A stretch of 5,960 nucleotides of DNA from Holosporales bacterium (GTDB lineage Bacteria > Pseudomonadota > Alphaproteobacteria > BNTO01): positions 1 through 5,960 of the forward strand of contig JAISCJ010000040.1 of the NCBI GenBank assembly GCA_031265645.1, in the 5' to 3' direction. Position numbers and translations under genes: made by a program. This document shows positions 1 through 4,379 of this stretch, piece after piece; positions within the stretch are counted from its first letter, which is position 1; each line of letters opens with the position of its first letter. Below the pieces are notes generated by a model. It was not told where the DNA came from. It saw nothing but the letters and a program-made list of their open reading frames with translations, and searched no databases.

Positions 1-440
1 GAGCTCCTCACAACGTATATGAATTCCCAAATTCTCGCTTCGTTGCAGAGTTTATCGGCAGCGTTAATATATTTGACGGCGTCGTAGTTGAGGACGAATT
101 TGATCATGTGCTGATCGAATCCCCGGAAGCTAATTGCCTTATTTACGCAACTCATGCAGGCGCAACGCCTGTTGGGTCTAATGTATCTGTTGCAATTCGC
201 CCCGAAAAAGTAATGATGTCGCAGACTCCGCCAGCAGGAAATCGTAATTGCACGAAAGGAATAGTGCGAGAAATCGCATACCTTGGAGACATGTCAATAT
301 ATTACGTTGAACTTCCGTCTGGCGTGCACGTTCAATCATCTTTGCCAAATTTATTACGTTTGTCAGAGCGAAATGTTACGTGGGATGATGAAGTATATTT
401 GTTTTGGAGAGCAGAGAATGGAATATTGCTCACTGCTTAA
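1..440 (+). CDS. potA: Spermidine/putrescine ABC transporter ATP-binding protein PotA, C-terminal part
   Basis: This is the 3' part of an ABC-transporter ATPase that powers polyamine uptake from the cytoplasmic face of the inner membrane. The frame is open from the window edge (first full codon at position 3) and stops with TAA at 438-440, leaving about 145 residues. The first residues read PHNVYEFPNSRFVAEFIGSVN, matching the P..VYE.P..RFVA.FIG..N segment that follows the nucleotide-binding domain in PotA, UgpC and MalK relatives. The rest is a TOBE_2 domain with its IRPEK signature, a YLGD turn and a tail ending in a WRAENG stretch. The Walker A, signature and Walker B motifs lie upstream of the window. 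A PotB-type permease follows within 30 bases, which favours PotA over other members of the family. An apparent GTG start at 108 is internal and not the real start. Confidence 0.88.
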   Translation, partial: APHNVYEFPNSRFVAEFIGSVNIFDGVVVEDEFDHVLIESPEANCLIYATHAGATPVGSNVSVAIRPEKVMMSQTPPAGNRNCTKGIVREIAYLGDMSIYYVELPSGVHVQSSLPNLLRLSERNVTWDDEVYLFWRAENGILLTA

Positions 441-453
441 GAGGGGAGAAACG

Positions 454-474
454 ATGCGAGGCTTAGCGTGTTAG
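454..474 (+). CDS. Possible six-codon overlapping ORF between potA and potB
   Basis: The strongest ribosome-binding site after potA, GAGGGGAG at 441-448, lies five bases before ATG 454. That ATG opens a frame of only six codons (MRGLAC) ending in TAG at 472-474. The frame overlaps the GTG (468) that begins the potB frame, so ribosomes stopping here would be placed on the potB start. It could be a coupling peptide, or a relic of a small indel near the original potB start. Translation is not shown; no function is claimed. Confidence 0.25.
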   Translation: MRGLAC

Positions 475-1418
475 GTCATATGAAACACATATTGAGGTTG
501 CGTGCATGGCGAAAGACTGCTCAGCGGGTTCAGTCTAAGGTCCGATTTCAATCAATCATCATAAGCGCACCATTTGCGTGGAGCTTTTTATTCATACTCG
601 TTCCCTCGTTGTTGGTGCTAAAAATTAGCCTCGCTAAGTGTCGTTTAGGGTTACCGCCATTCACTGAGCTATTGCAACAAGCTGATTCTTATTTGTATAA
701 CGTCGCAATCTACTTTGGAAATTATTTGGCGCTTGCATCTGATTCGTTTTACTTTTCTGTTGTTTGGTCGTCTTTTTTGATGGCCGCCGCATCAACGGTT
801 GTATGTTTAGTCATAGGATATTCGATGGCGTATGGCATCAGCCGCACGCCTAAGCGCTATCACATTATATTGATTTTACTAATTGTGCTTCCGTTCGCAA
901 CTTCGTTCTTAGTCCGTGTGTATGCTTGGATGAGCTTGCTAAACACTCACGGCATCATCAACACTTTGCTTTTGAAAATTGGATTAATAAATGAACCTTT
1001 GCGTTTATTGGACAATAACTATGCGGTTTGCTTAGGAATGGTGTATTGCTACTTGCCGTTCATGATTTTGCCGATTTACGCAACTTTAGACAAAATTGAT
1101 CAATCGTACATCGAAGCGTCTTCTGACCTTGGCGCAAGTAAATGGCAGTCTTTTTGGAGCATAACTCTGCCAATATCTATGCCTGGAGTTTTGGCAGGGG
1201 CATCTCTTGTTTTTGTTCCAACGCTCGGAGAATTTGTCATTCCAGAATTGTTGGGTGGCTCAAAAACAATGACCATCGGACAGACAATTTGGTGCGAATT
1301 TTTTAACAATCGAGATTGGCCTTTGGCATGCGCGATTGCGGTGTTGATGATGTTTTCATTCGTGTTTTATATAATTTTATCAAAAATATTGCCGAGTTTT
1401 ACAAAGACAGAAAATTAG
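468..1418 (+). CDS. potB: Spermidine/putrescine ABC transporter permease, PotB/PotH type
   Basis: This is a 316-residue inner-membrane permease of a polyamine importer, the partner of the upstream PotA-type ATPase. Six hydrophobic segments are visible at about residues 29-54, 97-123, 132-155, 186-206, 237-259 and 284-308. The cytoplasmic EAA loop that docks on the ATPase is intact: EASSDLGASKWQSFW followed by I.LP at about 216-235. The segment PTLGEFVIPELLGG at 251-264 is typical of PotB/PotH. Length is normal, slightly long at the N-terminus. GTG 468 has GAGG at 458-461 six bases upstream. ATG 480 is an alternative four codons later but has only a weak ribosome-binding site. A potC gene would be expected next, but positions 1419-1735 contain no coding frame. 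PotB and PotH cannot be separated from sequence alone. Confidence 0.92.
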   Translation: MLGHMKHILRLRAWRKTAQRVQSKVRFQSIIISAPFAWSFLFILVPSLLVLKISLAKCRLGLPPFTELLQQADSYLYNVAIYFGNYLALASDSFYFSVVWSSFLMAAASTVVCLVIGYSMAYGISRTPKRYHIILILLIVLPFATSFLVRVYAWMSLLNTHGIINTLLLKIGLINEPLRLLDNNYAVCLGMVYCYLPFMILPIYATLDKIDQSYIEASSDLGASKWQSFWSITLPISMPGVLAGASLVFVPTLGEFVIPELLGGSKTMTIGQTIWCEFFNNRDWPLACAIAVLMMFSFVFYIILSKILPSFTKTEN

Positions 1419-1561
1419 TTTGTTGCCGGATTATTTGGGCGCCAAAGTACGTTTATATTTATTTTCGTTTTTAATAAATTATTAAAGGAAAATATGTTGA
1501 CTTGTTAACCATTTATCGGCGAGGATTGTATGTAGTAGTGCGGTGAAGGAAGCATAGGATT

Positions 1562-1589
1562 ATAAAAAGCCCCTGGGTGGGTGGGGGCT
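1562..1589 (-). terminator. Intrinsic terminator-like hairpin, minus strand
   Basis: Read on the minus strand, AGCCCC (1589-1584) pairs with GGGGCT (1573-1568) across a ten-base C-rich loop. The run TTTTTATA follows immediately (the complement of TATAAAAA at 1561-1568). On the + strand the hairpin has no T-run, so it would not terminate potB transcripts. No minus-strand protein gene lies upstream of it. Confidence 0.45.
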
Positions 1590-1593
1590 AGGG
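1575..1593 (+). promoter_or_regulatory. Potential G-quadruplex motif
   Basis: Four G-tracts of at least three G appear in 19 bases: GGGTGGGTGGGGGCTAGGG. Two loops are a single T, an arrangement known to form stable parallel quadruplexes. The surrounding DNA is AT-rich, so the tract stands out. It overlaps the minus-strand hairpin, so duplex hairpin and quadruplex would be mutually exclusive. A second hairpin (GGCTA 1586-1590 with TAGCC 1598-1602) competes as well. Function is not shown. Confidence 0.5.
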
Positions 1594-1722
1594 ATGGTAG
1601 CCTAGCACAAAAAGGTAAAAAAACTATTAACGGAAAATTTGGACAAACTGGCGGCCTATTCCCTTCCCTCCATTTTAAAGGCTTTCTATTATTTTCGCCA
1701 ACCCTACGTTTATAGTTCCCAT

Positions 1723-1738
1723 GAGGTGCTTGTTTATG
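1723..1738 (+). promoter_or_regulatory. Ribosome-binding site that sets the icmH start
   Basis: GAGGTG at 1723-1728 stands seven bases before ATG 1736. The frame first opens at ATG 1721, but that codon overlaps this Shine-Dalgarno sequence and has none of its own upstream. ATG 1736 is therefore the likely start, making the protein five residues shorter than the longest open frame. Confidence 0.7.
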
Positions 1739-2653
1739 ATTTTTACGGATTCGCCTCTAAATTCAGCGAAGTTGCTCGAAAATTTTTTCAAAGATTTTTA
1801 CTATGAATTGCTTAAATGCAAAGAATTAGCGTTACGCACGACTCGTTTAGATGCAGAGCTTGAACAGCAGAATTCTAAAAAGCCTGAAGAAGATGTCCAA
1901 AAAACGGATGAACTTACTGAAAAAGAAAACACTACCTCCCCGGCAAACGCCAATCAGCATCCTCTATTCGCTCACAAAATCGAAAACGTTCCAGTCCATG
2001 CGATTAAAGCCGCAGACGAGATTCAAGAAAGACTGAAAAAAGTTTGGGGAGAACAAACCAGCAAAATCGTGCATTTACTTGATCAAGCGGATTCGTTTCA
2101 ATTCAAAGACGCACAATATGCAATGGTATCTCTGGCGGATGAAGTGTTTCTCACTCTGCCTTGGAGCGGTCAGCAATTATGGCAAAAGTATTTGCTTGAA
2201 AGCCAAATCTTTAAATCGCAATCAGCGGGAACTCAAGTTTTTCAAAAAATGGATGATCTATTGTCAAAATACGATCCTTCGAAAAGAAGCTTAGCTACCG
2301 TTTACCTTTATGTCCTTGCTCTCGGGTTCAAGGGAAAGCTTCGGGATGCGCAAAATCAATCGGAGATAAAAACATACGAACGCAGGTTATACGCCTTTAT
2401 TCACGGAAAAAATCCATCAATAAAAGAATATGGACTAAACAAGTTGATGCCTGAATGCTACGAGCGCACCATTGTTTCGGATCTGCCATTAAGACTTCCA
2501 AATGTAAAATTTTGGACACTTGTTTTTGTATCAATCGTCTTGCTATTCGTTTTCTGCTCATTTGCTGTTTGGAATCAAGTTGCGGGTGGAATATCACGAA
2601 CGTTGAGTCACATTTTTGAACAATTTCAAATATTTTTAGTGGAGAACAATTAA
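1736..2653 (+). CDS. icmH: IcmH/DotU family secretion-system inner-membrane protein (TssL-like)
   Basis: This is a 305-residue protein of the IcmH/DotU family, an inner-membrane component that works with IcmF/TssM in type IVB and type VI secretion. The DotU domain is recognisable in three places. Residues about 16-33 hold the N-terminal helix. Residues about 128-175 hold YAMVSLADEVFLTLPWSG followed by the WQKYLLESQ helix. Residues about 186-202 match the LylclsLGFkGk segment of the family. A single transmembrane helix lies at about 257-279, giving the usual cytoplasmic domain plus C-terminal anchor. Between residues 42 and 82 there is a charged, low-complexity, probably disordered insert rich in E, K, Q and N. 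There is no peptidoglycan-binding extension after the membrane helix, only about 25 residues. No tssK, icmF or other secretion genes are in the window, so the system type cannot be decided here. Confidence 0.82.
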   Translation: MIFTDSPLNSAKLLENFFKDFYYELLKCKELALRTTRLDAELEQQNSKKPEEDVQKTDELTEKENTTSPANANQHPLFAHKIENVPVHAIKAADEIQERLKKVWGEQTSKIVHLLDQADSFQFKDAQYAMVSLADEVFLTLPWSGQQLWQKYLLESQIFKSQSAGTQVFQKMDDLLSKYDPSKRSLATVYLYVLALGFKGKLRDAQNQSEIKTYERRLYAFIHGKNPSIKEYGLNKLMPECYERTIVSDLPLRLPNVKFWTLVFVSIVLLFVFCSFAVWNQVAGGISRTLSHIFEQFQIFLVENN

Positions 2654-2658
2654 TTGTG

Positions 2659-2694
2659 TCCTATTCAGCACTTCTATCCTATTCAGCACTTCTA
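2659..2694 (+). repeat. Perfect 18-bp tandem duplication
   Basis: TCCTATTCAGCACTTCTA occurs twice with no gap (2659-2676 and 2677-2694), six bases after the icmH stop codon. The unit length is a multiple of three, so an open frame would gain PIQHFY twice. Identical copies suggest a recent slippage event. Confidence 0.9.
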
Positions 2695-2777
2695 CAGGAG
2701 TAGCGATTCCAGTTTTCTGCTGTGGCTTGTCGCAGTTTCGGGTTGGCGCTTATTTCACTCAAAAACACGGGTTTGCG

Positions 2778-3104
2778 TCAGGTTTTCGCAGCTTGTGTAT
2801 TTGAATTTTGCCAAATTTCGGGCAAGCGCTTTTCCCGATAATTATGAACATTCTCATATTAACCTTCCAATAATGTCTGTCGATCTCCAGAATTAATTAT
2901 CGACAAACGCATAGCTTTTACGTACACTACTCTGACGGACTGGGACAGACATTATTGGAAGGTTAATATATCTCAGTCCTGTAATATATGAGAATGTTCA
3001 TAATCCTGTGTTTCATATGGGAGCCCTATATCTTGTCCTGCTAAAATGACGGTGTAAGCGCCTTTGATTTTTTCAATTGTGGCGTTTTTGATACAATCGC
3101 TCAT
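2778..3104 (-). pseudogene. Small minus-strand ORF apparently interrupted by element E1
   Basis: A minus-strand frame opens at ATG 3104-3102 and reads MSDCIKNATIEKIKGAYTVI, then LAGQDIGLPYETQD. It enters the palindromic element E1 and stops after nine more codons (TGA 2975-2973). If E1 and one copy of its flanking ATAAT repeat are removed, the frame continues as YREKRLPEIWQNSNTQAAKT and stops at 2780-2778, giving about 54 residues. The reconstructed composition looks protein-like, but I do not recognise the family. No good ribosome-binding site precedes the ATG, and the ATG lies between two copies of a tandem repeat. This is a weak call: it may be a decayed fragment of a longer gene, or chance. 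Confidence 0.3.
2838..3004. mobile_element. Palindromic MITE-like element E1
   Basis: Outer arms 2841-2859 and 2986-3004 are 19-bp perfect inverted repeats (ATTATGAACATTCTCATAT and its complement). Inner arms 2856-2881 and 2944-2969 are 26-bp perfect inverted repeats around a 62-base centre. The left arms run together without a gap, whereas the right side carries 20 extra bases (TCTCAGTCCTG and flanks). ATAAT occurs at 2838-2842 and 3000-3004 as a possible 5-bp target duplication, although TA or AT at the ends fits as well. No transposase is encoded. The inner core recurs in element E2. As a long hairpin it could also halt or stabilise transcripts between icmH and rph. Confidence 0.75.
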
Positions 3105-3123
3105 ACGTTTTTGATACAATCGC
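3083..3123 (+). repeat. Direct repeat of 18 bp, 23-bp period, upstream of rph
   Basis: CGTTTTTGATACAATCGC occurs at 3083-3100 and 3106-3123 with a five-base gap. Each copy contains TTGATA (like a -35 box) and TACAAT (like a -10 box), but the TTGATA of copy one and TACAAT of copy two are 21 bases apart, too far for a standard promoter. The 23-bp period is close to two helical turns, so a two-site operator is possible. Simple duplication is the plainer reading. Confidence 0.8.
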
Positions 3124-3176
3124 CCAATGGATTCGTTTATTTAGCGCCGTTTTAGCGGTGCTGTTCGAGGATTTTT

Positions 3177-3893
3177 ATGGAGAGATTTGCCAATAGAGGG
3201 CACAATGAACTTCGGCCAATTTCTCTTGAGCCTGGATATGTGAAGAATGCGGCTGGATCATGTTTCGTCAAATTTGGAGATACGCACGTGCTGTGTGCCG
3301 CAACGGTTGAAGATAAGGTTCCTCCGTTTTTGCGAAACACTGGACGTGGGTGGATTAACGCAGAGTACGGTATGTTGCCCTGTGCAGCAAATGAACGTGT
3401 GGAGCGTGAAGCTGTCAAAGGTAAGCAATCCGGACGAACACAAGAAATCCAACGACTTATTGGCCGAGCATTGCGAGCATCTTTGGACCTAGCGGTGTTA
3501 GGCGAACGCCAAATTAAAATTGATTGCGATGTTATTCAGGCCGATGGAGGCACCAGAACAGCAAGCATTTCTGGTGGATTTGTAGCACTTGCATTTGCCG
3601 TACAATCCCTTTTAAAGCGGAGAAAAATTAATAAAAATCCAATCGTTCGGCAGATCGCAGCCATTTCCTGCGGGCTTGTTGACGGGCATGCTTTGCTAGA
3701 TTTGGACTACGCAGAAGACTCTACTGCCGAAGTAGATGCCAACTTTGTTATGGATGATAATTTGGATATAATAGAAGTGCAATCTACTGCTGAGCAGCGT
3801 CCTTTTTCAAAACAGACGTTGAGTACGCTCTTAGAACTAGCCGAGAAAGGAATAAAAGAAGTTTCCAACGCTCAGCGCACGCTGTTTTCCTGA
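3177..3893 (+). CDS. rph: Ribonuclease PH
   Basis: This is a full-length 238-residue RNase PH, the phosphate-dependent 3'-to-5' exoribonuclease that trims tRNA precursors in the cytoplasm; it normally forms a hexameric ring. The order of motifs is complete. RGHNELRPISLE is at the N-terminus, FGDTHVLCAATVED at 33-46, and GRGWINAEYGMLP at 56-68. GKQSGRTQEIQRLIGRALR at 82-100 contains the phosphate-site arginine. CDVIQADGGTRT at 117-128 carries the second phosphate-binding arginine. A later HALLDLDYAEDSTAEVDAN segment has the conserved acidic residues. ATG 3177 has GAGGA at 3167-3171 five bases upstream. A small hairpin (AGCGCCG with CGGTGCT) overlaps the leader at about 3143-3162. The gene stands alone; the neighbours often found with rph in alphaproteobacteria (hrcA, rdgB) are absent here. 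Confidence 0.97.
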   Translation: MERFANRGHNELRPISLEPGYVKNAAGSCFVKFGDTHVLCAATVEDKVPPFLRNTGRGWINAEYGMLPCAANERVEREAVKGKQSGRTQEIQRLIGRALRASLDLAVLGERQIKIDCDVIQADGGTRTASISGGFVALAFAVQSLLKRRKINKNPIVRQIAAISCGLVDGHALLDLDYAEDSTAEVDANFVMDDNLDIIEVQSTAEQRPFSKQTLSTLLELAEKGIKEVSNAQRTLFS

Positions 3894-3943
3894 TGTTGAC
3901 ATATAGAACCTGTGTTCATGGCTTTTTTTAATGAGGATTTTCA

Positions 3944-4012
3944 ATGAAAAAAGGACCACATAACCGCAGAGTACTTAGCGTACTCGAGGATTCGAGCATC
4001 GAATTGACGTAG
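3944..4012 (+). CDS. 22-codon ORF inside element E2
   Basis: ATG 3944 is preceded by GAGGA (3933-3937) at six bases and reads MKKGPHNRRVLSVLEDSSIE, then LT and a stop. The stretch AGGATTTTCAATG at 3934-3946 is identical to the start region of the gene at 5950. The coding part is dense in short inverted repeats: AGTAC/GTACT (3970-3984), CTCGA/TCGAG (3983-3996) and ATTCGA/TCGAAT (3990-4004), the last two mutually exclusive. It may be the relic of an element-borne gene start or a structured RNA segment. I do not recognise it. Confidence 0.25.
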   Translation: MKKGPHNRRVLSVLEDSSIELT

Positions 4013-4017
4013 CAAAT

Positions 4018-4108
4018 ATTAAGCTTCTACTAATGTCTGTCTATTCTTGCCGTTAATTTATGTTAATTTTTCAAGCTGGCGAAGATAGACATTAGTCGAA
4101 TGTTAATA
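4018..4108. repeat. Inner inverted-repeat core of E2, related to E1 core
   Basis: The left arm from 4018 and the right arm ending at 4108 form an imperfect inverted repeat around TAATGTCTGTC / GATAGACATTA. The 24 bases at 4018-4041 match E1 positions 2858-2881 at 21 sites. The arms here have diverged from each other, whereas those of E1 are perfect, so this copy is probably older. The central bases of the two copies are unrelated. Confidence 0.75.
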
Positions 4109-4149
4109 CCATTCAAAAAAAGCCATGAATACAGGTTCTAACAAATCAT

Positions 4150-4240
4150 GGGACTGTTGAAACCTACCCAAATTCGGGAACAGATCCCTCGGAAAACCAA
4201 GGGTTTGACGACGCTGTCGACGATAGGTTTCAACAGTCCC
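4150..4240. mobile_element. 91-bp MITE with 17-bp terminal inverted repeats
   Basis: GGGACTGTTGAAACCTA (4150-4166) and its exact complement (4224-4240) bound a 91-bp element. ATCAT flanks it directly on both sides (4145-4149 and 4241-4245), a clean 5-bp target duplication. The interior includes a short hairpin (CCCTCGG, AAAA, CCAAGGG, one mispair) and has no coding capacity. It is non-autonomous and would have been moved by a transposase encoded elsewhere. Perfect TIRs and an intact duplication suggest a fairly recent insertion. Confidence 0.8.
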
Positions 4241-4379
4241 ATCATGCGCTCAACATTCGGGTTTGCTTCGCACTGTCTAATGCTGCACGTAGTTTGTTAC
4301 ACACAGCATGTTGCTCGACTAGAGAAATGTGTATTCGTTTGCTAGAATCACCGCGGGAGAAGCTTTGGTACATTTAGCA

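Larger units (their letters stand above)
1562..1665 (-). ncRNA. Candidate minus-strand small RNA
   Basis: On the minus strand, TTGGCG (1701-1696) and TAAAAT (1677-1672) are spaced by 18 bases like a sigma-70 promoter, with 4/6 and 5/6 consensus matches. About 100 bases downstream is a GC-rich hairpin followed by a T-run. No protein frame with a start signal lies between them. This would give an RNA of about 100 nt, starting near 1665. It is an inference from promoter-like and terminator-like signals only; I recognise no known RNA family. Confidence 0.2.
1419..1735. other. Gene-free interval between potB and icmH
   Basis: No credible reading frame is seen on either strand, and no remnant of potC or potD. 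The interval holds an AT-only inverted repeat at 1471-1485 (TTAATAA, one base, TTATTAA). It also holds a ribosome-binding-like AAAGGA before a four-codon frame at 1494-1508, a G-rich block at 1575-1593 and a minus-strand terminator-like hairpin. No intrinsic terminator for potB is visible on the + strand. Confidence 0.6.
3904..4140. mobile_element. Nested palindromic element E2 with TA ends
   Basis: Outer arms 3904-3929 and 4115-4140 are inverted repeats of 26 bp with one mismatch (TAGAACCTGTGTTCATGGC and so on, then a T-run). Both ends carry TA, which fits TA-target transposons of the IS630/Tc1-mariner type, with TIRs starting GAACCTGT. Inside lie a 22-codon frame on the left and a second inverted repeat (4018-4108) that shares its core with E1. 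The inner repeat is 88 bases from the left outer arm but only six from the right. No transposase is present. It starts ten bases after the rph stop, so it may form the 3' end of rph mRNA. Confidence 0.7.

Noticed and set aside
1..6. GAGCTC at the very first base, a SacI site that could mark a clone end.
   Set aside because: A single hexamer at the edge is weak evidence, and the coding frame of potA continues naturally through it.
1497..1525. TTGACT at 1497-1502 as the -35 box of an icmH promoter.
   Set aside because: No -10-like hexamer is found 16-19 bases downstream.
1711..1716. TATAGT as a -10 box for icmH.
   Set aside because: There is no -35 match at proper spacing, and transcription would start within or next to the ribosome site.
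2654..2896. An 80-codon + strand frame directly after icmH with a TTG start and GGAGA upstream.
   Set aside because: Its start encodes the tandem duplication, its last twenty or so codons lie in element E1, and the composition does not resemble a known protein; most likely chance openness.
3152..3418. An 88-codon minus-strand frame opposite the start of rph.
   Set aside because: It is antisense to a clear RNase PH gene and has no recognisable features.
3904..3929. The left arm of E2 as an intrinsic terminator for rph (GAAC/GTTC then seven T).
   Set aside because: The stem is only four base pairs and five bases separate it from the T-run, too weak to call.
4280..4309. ATGCTG/CAGCAT inverted repeat before the M16 gene as an operator or terminator.
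   Set aside because: Six base pairs around an 18-base loop with no T-run is within chance expectation.
4148..4345. A 65-codon + strand frame across the MITE.
   Set aside because: It begins at the MITE border and covers its TIRs; no ribosome site and no protein-like character.
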